From: Bradyrhizobium sp.
Lineage (GTDB): Bacteria; Pseudomonadota; Alphaproteobacteria; Rhizobiales; Xanthobacteraceae
Assembly (NCBI RefSeq): GCF_030646015.1
Contig: NZ_JAUSLT010000174.1
Location: forward strand, 30,607 to 94,606
Length of the DNA stretch: 64,000 nt
Direction of reading: 5' to 3'
Shown here: positions 8,021-16,223 of the stretch, one piece after another
Layout: each line of letters starts with the position of its first letter
Numbering within the stretch: the first letter of the stretch is position 1
Made by a program: the position numbers and the translations under genes
Notes under the pieces: generated by a model
Database searches by the model: none
The model's input: only the letters and a program-made list of their open reading frames with translations
Told to the model about the DNA's origin: nothing

Positions 8021-9085
8021 ATGAAACATCCGGGATGGTCGCGCCGCAACGTACTCAAGGGCACTGGCGCTGTTCTCGCAGGCGCAGCATTTTCGACCCG
8101 CGTGATGGCAGCGGCGCCGCCGCCGGAGCCGGTCATGCCCGCGCTAATCGAGGCGGCGAAGAAGGAAGGCCAGGTCAACTACTACACCTCGACCGATCTG
8201 CCGGTCGCGGAGAAGCTGGCCAGGGCTTTCGAGACGAAATATCCGGGCATTGCGGTTCGTGTCGAGCGCACCGGTGCGGAGCGGGTGTTTCAGCGCATCG
8301 GCCAGGAATATGCCAGCAACATCCGCGCAGTCGATGTGGTGAACTCGTCGGACGCCGCGCATTTCATCGTCTGGAAACGCGACGGCGTCCTCCTGCCTTA
8401 CCTGCCCGAGGATGTCGCGACATATCCGGCCGAGCACCGGGATGTCGACGGCCAGTTCGCGAGTTGGCGCATCTGGCTCAGCATCATCGCCTACAACAGC
8501 AATCTGGTGAAGGCGGAGGAAGCGCCGAAGAGTTTTGCCGATCTGCTCGACCCCAAATGGAAGGGCAAGATCGTCAAGGCGCATCCCGGCTACAGCGGCA
8601 CCATCATGACCGCGACCTACCAGATGCAGCGCGATCTCGGCTGGAGCTATTTCGAGCAGCTCGCCAGACAGAACATCATGCAGGTGCAGTCGTCGGCCGA
8701 CCCGCCGAAAAAACTCGACCTCGGCGAACGCGCCGTGATGGCCGATGGCAACGAATACAATGTTTTCCAGATGAAAGAGGCCGGACGTCCGGTCGAGCCG
8801 GTCTATGCCAGCGAAGGATCGCCGTTGATCATCGGCCCGAACGGTGTGTTCAAGACCTCGCCGCATCCGAATGCGGCAAAACTGTTTCAGTCGTTCTGCT
8901 TCAGCCGTGAGGCCCAGCAGCTTATCGTCGATGTCGGCGGCCTGCGTTCGGTGCATCCGCAGGCGGTGGAAAAACCGGGACGGAAGCCGTTCAAGGATAT
9001 CAAGACCATGAAGGATGACGCAGCCGCGGTGGAGAAAGAGAGTGACGCCATCAAGGCGCGCTACACCAAGATTTTCCGCGTCTGA
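8021..9085 (+). CDS. Extracellular solute-binding protein with Tat signal
   Basis: The protein has 354 residues. The N-terminus carries a twin-arginine motif (SRRNVLKG, residues 7-14), then a hydrophobic stretch and an Ala-rich cleavage region, so it is probably exported folded. The mature part resembles the ferric-iron/polyamine-type binding fold (YTSTDLPVAEKLARAFE, then IRAVDVVNSSDAAHFI and GEGSPLII-like SEGSPLIIGPNG). No permease or ATPase lies nearby. It leads an apparent operon with a PrpD-family protein (6-base gap) and an SDR, which suggests it binds an organic ligand rather than iron, but that is inference. Confidence 0.82.
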   Translation: MKHPGWSRRNVLKGTGAVLAGAAFSTRVMAAAPPPEPVMPALIEAAKKEGQVNYYTSTDLPVAEKLARAFETKYPGIAVRVERTGAERVFQRIGQEYASNIRAVDVVNSSDAAHFIVWKRDGVLLPYLPEDVATYPAEHRDVDGQFASWRIWLSIIAYNSNLVKAEEAPKSFADLLDPKWKGKIVKAHPGYSGTIMTATYQMQRDLGWSYFEQLARQNIMQVQSSADPPKKLDLGERAVMADGNEYNVFQMKEAGRPVEPVYASEGSPLIIGPNGVFKTSPHPNAAKLFQSFCFSREAQQLIVDVGGLRSVHPQAVEKPGRKPFKDIKTMKDDAAAVEKESDAIKARYTKIFRV

Positions 9086-9091
9086 TCCGCG

Positions 9092-10465
9092 ATGACATCC
9101 GGCTTGCCAAAGATTTCCGTCGCCGAAACTCTGGCCGGGAAGATCGTCGCATTGCAGGAAGGCGGGCTTCCCGCCGCGACCACGCGCAAATGCGAGGACT
9201 TGCTGATCGACGTGGTCGGCCTCTGCGTCACCGCGCGCAACGAGGACTATATCGCAAGCGCGCTTGGGAGCTGCGATGACGACGGGCCGTGCACGGTCAT
9301 CGGTCATAAGCGCACGCTGACGGCCTCCGGTGCCGCCTTCGTCAACGGCACCGCGGCGCATGGCGAGGATTTCGACGACACGTTCGAGGGCGGTCCGGTG
9401 CATGCCGGCGCGGTGATCGTGCCGGCGGTTCTGGCGGCCTGCGAGCGGCACAATCCCGACGGGCGCATGGCGCTGACAGGGATTGCCGTCGGCACCGAAG
9501 TGCTGTGCCGGCTGAGCCTCGTGGTGCCGAAGGCCGTGCACAAGGCCGGTTTTCACCCGACCGCGGTCTTTGGCGCGATGGGGGCGGCGGCCGGTGTTGG
9601 TGCCGCGCTCGGCCTCAATGCGAAGCAAATTGTGGACGCGCTCGGAATCGCCGGCAGTATGGCAGGCGGCATCATCGAATATCTGGCCGAGGGCGCCTGG
9701 ACCAAGCGGTTGCATGCGGGCTGGGCGGCCCAATCGGGCATCCGGGCGGCGCTGTTGGCGCGACATGGCTTTTTCGGTCCGCGCACGGTGTTTGAGGGTG
9801 TCCATGGGCTGTTTCATGGCTTTGCGCATACCACCAAGGGCGACTACGACGCCCTGACGGGTGATTTCGGCACGCGCTGGGTGACCGACACGCTGGCATT
9901 CAAGCCCTATCCCTGCGGGACGATGGCGCAGCCCTATATCGATTGCGCGCGGCGGCTGGCCGCGCGCGGCATCAAGGCTGAAGACATCGGTGAGATCGTC
10001 TGCGAGGTCGCGGAAGGGACGGTGCACCGGCTGTGGGAGCCGCTCGCCGACAAGCAACGGCCGCGCAACGGCTATGCCGCCAAGTTTGCGGTGCCGTATC
10101 TGCTGGCGGCCGGCTTTGTTCATGGTGGCGTCGGGCTTGGGGCCTTCACGGAAACCGCGATCCGCGACGCCAAGGTGCTCGCGCTGGCGGCAAAGGTGAA
10201 ATTCGTGGTCGACCCGCAAAATCCCTACCCGAGCAACTATACCGGCCACGTCCGGGCGACCCTGACGGACGGCAGCGTGGTCGAGGAACGCCAACCCCAC
10301 TTGCGCGGCGGCGCCCAGGAGCCGCTGACCCGGCAGGACGTAACGGACAAATTTTCCCTCAATGCCCGGCATGGCGGCTGGACCGCCGATCAGAGCGATG
10401 CGACGCTGGAACTGTTGGCGACGCTCTACAACGGGCGCATCGACCTTTCGTCGTTACGCGGTTAG
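9092..10465 (+). CDS. MmgE/PrpD family protein
   Basis: This 457-residue member of the MmgE/PrpD fold family includes 2-methylcitrate dehydratase, cis-aconitate decarboxylase and uncharacterised dehydratases. Visible landmarks are the FVNGTAAHGEDFDDTF segment (about residues 85-100), GFHPTAVFGAMGAAA (about 150) and KPYPCGTMAQPYIDCA (about 270), all typical of the helical domain. The second domain (about 290-400) ends near the LRGGAQEPLTRQDV segment. It follows the binding protein by 6 bases and precedes the SDR by 6, so all three probably act on one compound. The substrate is unknown. Confidence 0.88.
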   Translation: MTSGLPKISVAETLAGKIVALQEGGLPAATTRKCEDLLIDVVGLCVTARNEDYIASALGSCDDDGPCTVIGHKRTLTASGAAFVNGTAAHGEDFDDTFEGGPVHAGAVIVPAVLAACERHNPDGRMALTGIAVGTEVLCRLSLVVPKAVHKAGFHPTAVFGAMGAAAGVGAALGLNAKQIVDALGIAGSMAGGIIEYLAEGAWTKRLHAGWAAQSGIRAALLARHGFFGPRTVFEGVHGLFHGFAHTTKGDYDALTGDFGTRWVTDTLAFKPYPCGTMAQPYIDCARRLAARGIKAEDIGEIVCEVAEGTVHRLWEPLADKQRPRNGYAAKFAVPYLLAAGFVHGGVGLGAFTETAIRDAKVLALAAKVKFVVDPQNPYPSNYTGHVRATLTDGSVVEERQPHLRGGAQEPLTRQDVTDKFSLNARHGGWTADQSDATLELLATLYNGRIDLSSLRG

Positions 10466-10471
10466 GAAATC

Positions 10472-11230
10472 ATGGCTGGCAGCAACGAACTCAGCGGCAA
10501 GGTCGCCATCGTCACCGGGGCGGGGCGCAATATCGGCCGCGCGATTGCGCTGGCGCTGGCGGATGGCGGAGCCTCCGTCGTGGTCAATGCGCGTAGCAAC
10601 CGCGCCGAGGCGGAATCGGTCGCGCGCGAGATCGAAGCGGCTGGCGGCAGGGCGCTGGTCCACATTGGCGACGTGGCCGACGCAGCCGACGTGCAGGGGA
10701 TGGCGGATACGGCAACAAGACAATTCGGGCGTCTCGACATCCTCGTCAACAATGCGGCCCTTCGCCGGGAAAAACCTTTCGCCGAGATGAACTACGCCGA
10801 GTGGCGCGAAATCCTCGATGTCACCCTTGATGGCGCGTTTCATTGCGCCAAGGCCTGCCTTCCGGGCCTGCGCCAGAGTGGAGCGGGGACCATCGTCAAC
10901 ATCGGAGGCCTCAGCGCGCATACCGGCGCGAAAAATCGTGCGCATGTGGTGACGGCGAAGGCGGGACTGATCGGCTTCACCCGTGCGCTGGCGCACGATC
11001 TCGCTTCCGACGGCATCACCGTGAATTGCGTGGTTCCCGGCCTGATCGGCACGCCGCGGCCGAAAGACAAGCCGGAGCCGGCGCATCACCTGATCCACCA
11101 GACCATCAGTGGTGAACGCGGCCGGCCGGAAGACGTCGCCGCGACCGTACGATTTCTCTGCGGTCCCGGTGCGCGCTATATCAACGGGCAGGCCATCCAC
11201 GCCAATGGCGGGGCTTATCTCGGCGCTTAA
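10472..11230 (+). CDS. SDR-family oxidoreductase lacking the catalytic Tyr
   Basis: This 252-residue Rossmann-fold protein has the NAD(P)-binding glycines in VTGAGRNIGRA (about residues 14-24), the NNA motif in DILVNNAAL, and a C-terminal NGQAIHANGG. The active site is odd: where classical SDRs read YxxxK, this one reads HVVTAK, so Lys is kept but the Tyr position is Val with a His just before it. The usual Ser region reads NIGGLS. It may use another acid/base or have lost reductase activity. An AGGAAA ribosome-binding site precedes the ATG. It closes the operon with the PrpD gene. Confidence 0.85.
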   Translation: MAGSNELSGKVAIVTGAGRNIGRAIALALADGGASVVVNARSNRAEAESVAREIEAAGGRALVHIGDVADAADVQGMADTATRQFGRLDILVNNAALRREKPFAEMNYAEWREILDVTLDGAFHCAKACLPGLRQSGAGTIVNIGGLSAHTGAKNRAHVVTAKAGLIGFTRALAHDLASDGITVNCVVPGLIGTPRPKDKPEPAHHLIHQTISGERGRPEDVAATVRFLCGPGARYINGQAIHANGGAYLGA

Positions 11231-11250
11231 TGCATAGCCCGCGTTGCGAT

Positions 11251-11408
11251 TCTTCTCCCCTCCTCCCACGCGCTCTTGCGCGTGGCGGGGAGGGGTCGGG
11301 GGTGGGGGGCGTCTCAGCAAATTCGCGAGCAACGGCATGCGCCGACGCACCCCCCACCCCCGCCCCCACCCCACCACTCGCTTCGCTCGCGGGGGGAGGG
11401 GAGAAGAG
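11251..11408. repeat. Large GC-rich inverted repeat
   Basis: The outer arms are tcttctcccctcc near 11251 and ggaggggagaaga ending near 11408. Inside are two smaller hairpins, ccacgcgc..gcgcgtgg around 11266-11284 and a cgcttcgctcgcg-type stem near 11380, and a ggggtgggggg / ccccccacccc pairing. It fills the gap between the SDR and the molybdopterin oxidoreductase. Elements of this build are dispersed in many rhizobial genomes. It could end transcription from the upstream operon. Confidence 0.7.
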
Positions 11409-11486
11409 GCTGCGCGCGCATTTTTGACGTCGCGTGGCGGATAAATGCGCTCGGCGGCCCCGCCTTTTGATGCTAGCAATCGGGGC

Positions 11487-13595
11487 ATGAACCAGCAGCC
11501 AAGAATCGACATCCGGCATTCCACCTGTCCGCACGATTGCCCGTCGGCCTGCGCGCTCGATGTCGAGGTGATCGATGGCGCCTCGATCGGCCGGGTGCGC
11601 GGCTCCAAGCTGCAGACCTATACCGCCGGCGTCGTCTGCGCCAAGGTCGCGCGCTACGCCGAGCGTATTCATCATCCCGACCGGCTGCTCCATCCGATGC
11701 GCCGGACCGGCCCGAAGGGGTCCGGGCAGTTCGCGCGGATTTCGTGGGACGACGCGCTGGACGAGATCGCGGCGCGGTTCGACGCGGCCGAGCGCGAGTT
11801 CGGGGCCCAATCGGTCTGGCCGTATTACTACGCCGGCACCATGGGCCTCGTGATGCGCGACGGCATCAACCGCCTCGCGCATGTAAAGAAATATTCCCGC
11901 TTCTACCAGACGATCTGCGCCAATGTCGCGCGGATCGGATTCGCCATCGGCACCGGCAAGATCGCCGGCGTCGATCCGCGCGAGATGGGCGTCTCCGACC
12001 TCGTCGTGATCTGGGGCACCAACCCGGTGAATACCCAGGTCAATGTGATGACGCATGCGATGCGCGCCCGCAAGGAGCGCGGCGCCAGGATCGCGGCGAT
12101 CGACATCTACAACAACGACACCATGAAGCAGGCTGATATCAAGATCATCCTGCGGCCCGGCACCGACGGCGCCTTTGCCTGCGGTGTCATGCATGTGCTG
12201 TTCCGCGAGGGTTATGCGGATCGCGCCTATATGGAGCGCTACACCGATTGCCCCGGTGAACTCGAGGCGCATCTTGCCACGCGCACGCCGGAGTGGGCTT
12301 CTTCGATCTGCGGCGTCCCGGTAGCGGAGATCGAGGCGTTCGCGCGTCTTGTCGGCCAGACCCAGCGATCGTTCTTCCGCCTCGGCTATGGTTTTACCCG
12401 CAGCCGCAACGGGGCTGCGCAGATGCATGCGGCGCTGTGCATCCCGGCCGTGACCGGCGCCTGGCAGCACGAGGGCGGGGGCGCGTTCTTCAACAATTAC
12501 GCGATCTGGAAGTTCGATGAATCAATCATCGAGGGCCACGACGCCATCGATCCGACCACGCGGGCGCTGGACCAGTCGAGGATCGGGCGCATCCTGACCG
12601 GCGATGCCGAGGCCCTGCACAACGGGCCGCCGGTCAAGGCGATGCTGATCCAGAACACCAACCCTGTGACCGTGGCGCCGGAGCAGACGTTGGTACGGCA
12701 GGGCTTTGCGCGCGAGGACCTGTTCGTAGCGGTGCATGAGCAGTTCATGACCGAAACCGCTGTCATGGCCGATATCGTGCTGCCGGCGACGATGTTCATG
12801 GAGCACGACGACCTCTATTACGGCGGCGGCCACCAGCATATCTCGGTCGGCGCCAAGCTGATCGAGCCGCCCGGCGAATGCCGCTCCAACCATGAGGTGC
12901 TGCAGGGCCTCGGCCGCCGGCTCAACGCCGTGCATCCCGCTTTCGAGATGACGCCGCGCGAACTGATCGACGCCACGCTGAAGAAGAGCGGCCATGGCGA
13001 TATCGAGACCCTGGAGGCCGATCTGTGGCGCGATATCCAGCCGGATTTCCGCACCTCGCATTACCTCGACGGTTTTGCTCACGCGGACAACAAGTTCCAC
13101 TTCAAGGCGGATTGGGCCAATCCTCCGTTCGGTGCCGCCGGCATGGGCCCCTGGCAGCAGATGCCGGCGCTGCCGGATCACTGGACCATCATCGAAGAGG
13201 CGGACGAGGCGCATCCGTTCCGGCTCGCCACCAGTCCGTCGCGCAGCTTTCTCAACACCAGCTTCAATGAAACGCCGTCGTCGATCGCGCGCGAGGGCGC
13301 GCCCTCTGTGATGATCCATCCCTTGGATGCGGCTTCGCTCGGGATCGCCGACGGTGACGCCGTCACGCTCGGCAATGTCAGGGGCGAGACGACGCTGACC
13401 GCGAAGCTGTTCGACGGCCTGCGCCGCGGCGTGCTGATCGCGGAATCGATCCAGCCGAACAAGGCCCATATCGGCGGCCGGGGCATCAACACCCTGACCG
13501 GCGCGGAGGTCGTCGCCCCGATCGGCGGCGCAGCGTTTCACGACAACAAGGTGTGGGTAAAGAAAGCGGCGCCAGCCACTGCGCGCAAGAACTGA
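11487..13595 (+). CDS. Molybdopterin (Mo-bisMGD) oxidoreductase, DMSO-reductase superfamily
   Basis: The protein has 702 residues. The N-terminal 4Fe-4S motif uses Cys14, Cys18, Cys22 and Cys51 (CPHDCPSAC and GVVCAK). The catalytic domain runs to about residue 560, with a TICANVARIG segment whose Cys is a candidate Mo ligand and the pterin-binding DLVVIWGTNPVNTQ. A C-terminal molybdopterin dinucleotide-binding domain follows (ATSPSRSFLNTSF onward). No Tat signal is visible, so it is probably cytoplasmic. The frame is open a little further upstream, but the ATG at 11487 starts next to the cluster motif. Related single-subunit enzymes act on many substrates; none can be named here. Confidence 0.88.
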   Translation: MNQQPRIDIRHSTCPHDCPSACALDVEVIDGASIGRVRGSKLQTYTAGVVCAKVARYAERIHHPDRLLHPMRRTGPKGSGQFARISWDDALDEIAARFDAAEREFGAQSVWPYYYAGTMGLVMRDGINRLAHVKKYSRFYQTICANVARIGFAIGTGKIAGVDPREMGVSDLVVIWGTNPVNTQVNVMTHAMRARKERGARIAAIDIYNNDTMKQADIKIILRPGTDGAFACGVMHVLFREGYADRAYMERYTDCPGELEAHLATRTPEWASSICGVPVAEIEAFARLVGQTQRSFFRLGYGFTRSRNGAAQMHAALCIPAVTGAWQHEGGGAFFNNYAIWKFDESIIEGHDAIDPTTRALDQSRIGRILTGDAEALHNGPPVKAMLIQNTNPVTVAPEQTLVRQGFAREDLFVAVHEQFMTETAVMADIVLPATMFMEHDDLYYGGGHQHISVGAKLIEPPGECRSNHEVLQGLGRRLNAVHPAFEMTPRELIDATLKKSGHGDIETLEADLWRDIQPDFRTSHYLDGFAHADNKFHFKADWANPPFGAAGMGPWQQMPALPDHWTIIEEADEAHPFRLATSPSRSFLNTSFNETPSSIAREGAPSVMIHPLDAASLGIADGDAVTLGNVRGETTLTAKLFDGLRRGVLIAESIQPNKAHIGGRGINTLTGAEVVAPIGGAAFHDNKVWVKKAAPATARKN

Positions 13596-13666
13596 TCCGG
13601 CTTGCAGTCCACCGTTATCCCAAGGCAAATGTTGCGAGCTCATGATCGAAACAGGCGGGTGGGACA

Positions 13667-14446
13667 ATGACCGACAATAGCGTGATACGTGAAAAGCGCG
13701 GGGCTGCGTTCTGGATCACCATCAATCGGCCGGACAAGCGCAACGCCCTCAACGGCGAGGTGATCGCCGGTATCGCCAGGGGCTATCGCGACGCGCATGA
13801 CGACAAGGACGTGCGAGTCATCGTGCTGACCGGGGCGGGCGACAAGGCGTTCTGCGCCGGCGCCGACCTGCAGAACTCGGGCGCCGCCTTCGCGATGGAT
13901 TTCGCCAGGCCCAACGTCGATTACGCGGATCTCCTGCGGTTGTCGCAGAACGCCACCAAGCCGGCGATCGCGCGGGTCGGCGGCGTCTGCATGGCCGGCG
14001 GCATGGGACTGTTGTGCATGACCGACATGGCGGTGGCGGCCGACCACGTGATTTTCGGATTGCCCGAGGTGAAGGTCGGCGTGTTCCCGATGCAGGTGAT
14101 GGCGCTGTTGCAGTCGATCGCACCGCGGCGCCTGATCAACGAGTGGGCGCTGACCGGCGAACCCTTCGACGCCCGCACGGCGCAGGCCGCCGGGCTGCTG
14201 AACTACGTGGTGCCTGCAACCGAACTCGACGCCAAGGTCGACTGGCTGATCGGCCGCATCGCCGACAAGTCGCCGACCGCGATCCGGCGCGGCAAGTACG
14301 CCATGCGCGCGATCGCCTCGATGTCGTTCGACGAAAGCATCGCCTACACCGAAAGCCAGATCGCCTTGCTGGCGATGACCGAGGACGCCAAGGAAGGTCT
14401 CAAGGCTTTTGGCGAGAAGCGCAAGCCGTCCTGGCCGGGGAAGTGA
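13667..14446 (+). CDS. Enoyl-CoA hydratase/isomerase family protein
   Basis: This 259-residue crotonase-fold protein has the oxyanion-hole segments CAGADLQNSG (about residue 65) and GGVCMAGGMGLL (about 105-116). Of the two Glu residues used by classical hydratases, the first is replaced (GGMGLL), while the second is kept in FGLPEVKVG (about residue 130). It may therefore catalyse a different crotonase reaction, such as isomerisation or hydrolysis. A ribosome-binding site (GGGTGGGA) lies just before the ATG. It follows the molybdopterin oxidoreductase by 71 bases and may share its transcript. Confidence 0.88.
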   Translation: MTDNSVIREKRGAAFWITINRPDKRNALNGEVIAGIARGYRDAHDDKDVRVIVLTGAGDKAFCAGADLQNSGAAFAMDFARPNVDYADLLRLSQNATKPAIARVGGVCMAGGMGLLCMTDMAVAADHVIFGLPEVKVGVFPMQVMALLQSIAPRRLINEWALTGEPFDARTAQAAGLLNYVVPATELDAKVDWLIGRIADKSPTAIRRGKYAMRAIASMSFDESIAYTESQIALLAMTEDAKEGLKAFGEKRKPSWPGK

Positions 14447-14469
14447 TCGATGTTTCGTGTTGGTACTTC

Positions 14470-14606
14470 CGTAGCCCGGATGGAGCCAACGGATCGCGCG
14501 AAGGCGCGGGCCGACAGCGCAATCCGGGAACGAAGGTGAGGCCGGCCCCGGATTGCGCCATCGTGCGGCGCTGTGCGCCGGCACGTTGGGCTCCATCCGG
14601 GCTACG
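14470..14606. repeat. Perfect 18-bp inverted repeat element
   Basis: The arms cgtagcccggatggagcc (14470-14487) and ggctccatccgggctacg (14589-14606) pair perfectly around about 100 bases that hold further self-complementary GC stems. Elements with gtagcccggatg ends are widely dispersed in Bradyrhizobium and Rhodopseudomonas genomes, as I recall. It follows the crotonase gene and could form a long RNA hairpin. Confidence 0.8.
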
Positions 14607-14679
14607 GCTTTAGGTCCAAGCAGCAAACACAACTTCGCGATCTCGCGGTTGGATACACCCGAGGTTTGCCAGTAATCTC

Positions 14680-15030
14680 CTTGCCCTCCAATCAGAGGGC
14701 GCGGGGAGGCCGGGCGCCCGATGCGCCCGATAGCCGCGTGTGCAATGTTATTGGGTAGAAGCGCACACGCGTTAGTCAGGTCACACCGGAATCACCCGGC
14801 ACTCCCCGCGCAATGGTTTACGGCTTATACGTGATCTCCCCGGCGATCGGCTTTCTTGCCACCGTCGCCTGCGGGACTGACCGCAGGCTTGACACCAGCA
14901 CCGAGGTGTCAGGACAACACGACTTCGCCATCCGTTTCAGGCACCCTCGTCAGGAGCGCCTTCCGCGTCCATCGCATCCCCGCCCCGCGCTGGTGACGTT
15001 GCGCAACGCCCCTCTGAATGGGACGGGATG
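14680..15030. repeat. Probable degenerate copy of a Bradyrhizobium-type dispersed non-coding repeat
   Basis: No plausible gene lies here. Stretches such as ggcgcggggaggccgggcgc, gcgcacacgcgttag, gtgatctccccggcgatcgg, tttcttgccaccgtcgcctg and atcgcatccccgccccgcgc match, from memory, a repeat of a few hundred bases that recurs between genes in Bradyrhizobium relatives. The copy looks eroded at both ends. A genome-wide search would settle this. Confidence 0.45.
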
Positions 15031-15248
15031 GCCAATCAATAATGCTGTTTCTACCTCGCCGTCAAATAAAATTTCTGAAAATCGGAAATTAATTTCGCGG
15101 CACCGACCGATGTCGGTTCTCTCGTGCCGGGAAGTGAACCGTCGGGCCAATGCCGTTTACGGGGAGGGCCTGGAAGTACCCGGGACAGCCTTCCAATTGC
15201 CGGGCCAGTCTGGTGTAGTAGCCAAAATCATCTGCTGGAGGGGGAAAT
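15031..15248 (+). promoter_or_regulatory. Leader of the orphan TctC gene
   Basis: An AT-rich stretch at about 15040-15095 is followed by a hairpin (accgac at 15102-15107 with gtcggt at 15112-15117, flanked by cggcac/gtgccg). A strong ribosome-binding site, GGAGGGGG, sits just before the ATG at 15249. The AT-rich part is the likely promoter area; no clear -35/-10 pair was assigned. Confidence 0.35.
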
Positions 15249-16217
15249 ATGGATCGCCGAAATTTCATGGCGGGATGCGCCGGGCTGGCGCTGTCAGCCA
15301 AGGCGGGCGCCGCGTTCGCCCAGTCCGGGCCGCTGACCAAGATCGTCTTTCCCTTCGCGGCCGGCGGCGGCGGCGACGCGCTGTGCCGGATCCTCGGGCA
15401 GCAACTCGGCCCGCTGCTCGATCGCACAATCATTATCGAGAACCGCACCGGCGGCGACGGGCTGATCGGGATCAAGGCGGTCAGGGGCGCCAACCCCGAC
15501 GGCACTACCATTCTGATTACCACCGGTCCGACCATGTATCTGTTGCCGATGGTGGAGACGGTGCCGAGCTTCAGCGCCGCGAAGGATTTCATGCCGGTGT
15601 CGCAGCTCGCACGCTTCGAATTCGGCCTGGTCGCAAGCCCGACGATCGGGGCGAAGGATTTCAAGCAGCTGGTGGCCTGGCTCAAGGCCAATCCGGACAA
15701 GGCGACTTATGGCGTGCCGAGCAACGGCACCATCCCGCATTTCACGGGACTGAAGCTGGAAGAAGCGCTCGGCATGAAAATGACCAGGGTGCCCTATCGC
15801 GGCAGCGCGCCGATCATCAACGACCTGATCGGCGGCCATCTGCCGTTCGGCGTTACCACCATTGCGGACGCGATCCCGCAGCATCGCGCGGGCGGCGTCA
15901 GGATTCTCACCGTGAGCAGCGCGGCGCGCTCGCCATTCCTGCCTGACGTGCCGACCCTGAAGGAGAATGGTGTCGAACTGGTGGCCGATGCCTGGTACGG
16001 GATGTGGCTGCCGGCCGGCAGTCCGCCCGCTTTTGCCAGGCAACTGAGTGAGGCGGTGGCAAAGGCGCTGGCCCAGCCGGAGGTGCGCGAGAAGCTGCTG
16101 GCGATCGGCCTGATCCCGGTCGGGAGCACGCCTGAAGGTCTTACCCAGGAGCTCGCCGCCAACACCGCGTTCTGGCAACCGATCGTCCAGGCCTCGGGCT
16201 ACAAGATCACCAATTAA
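15249..16217 (+). CDS. Tripartite tricarboxylate transporter substrate-binding protein (TctC/Bug family)
   Basis: This 322-residue periplasmic receptor begins MDRRNFMAG, a twin-Arg-like start followed by a hydrophobic signal segment that ends near AAFAQS. The Bug-family segments KIVFPFAAGGGGD and IIENRTGGDGLIG follow, and the second lobe has RVPYRGSAPIINDLIGG. It stands alone on the plus strand and converges with the hydrolase gene (6 bases between stops). No TctAB gene is adjacent. It has a strong ribosome-binding site. Confidence 0.9.
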   Translation: MDRRNFMAGCAGLALSAKAGAAFAQSGPLTKIVFPFAAGGGGDALCRILGQQLGPLLDRTIIIENRTGGDGLIGIKAVRGANPDGTTILITTGPTMYLLPMVETVPSFSAAKDFMPVSQLARFEFGLVASPTIGAKDFKQLVAWLKANPDKATYGVPSNGTIPHFTGLKLEEALGMKMTRVPYRGSAPIINDLIGGHLPFGVTTIADAIPQHRAGGVRILTVSSAARSPFLPDVPTLKENGVELVADAWYGMWLPAGSPPAFARQLSEAVAKALAQPEVREKLLAIGLIPVGSTPEGLTQELAANTAFWQPIVQASGYKITN

Positions 16218-16223
16218 GCGGCT

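Noticed and set aside
8144..10372. A 742-codon open frame on the minus strand
   Set aside because: It lies opposite the solute-binding protein and PrpD genes, which have clear family motifs. The translation is rich in Arg, His and Gly without domain motifs, as expected of the reverse of GC-rich coding DNA.
11230..11470. Several short plus-strand frames in the GC-rich gap
   Set aside because: They read through the inverted repeat and have Pro/Arg low-complexity translations.
14813..15946. A 377-codon plus-strand frame beginning in the long gap
   Set aside because: Its second half is a shifted reading of the TctC gene at 15249, and its first half reads through the probable dispersed repeat.
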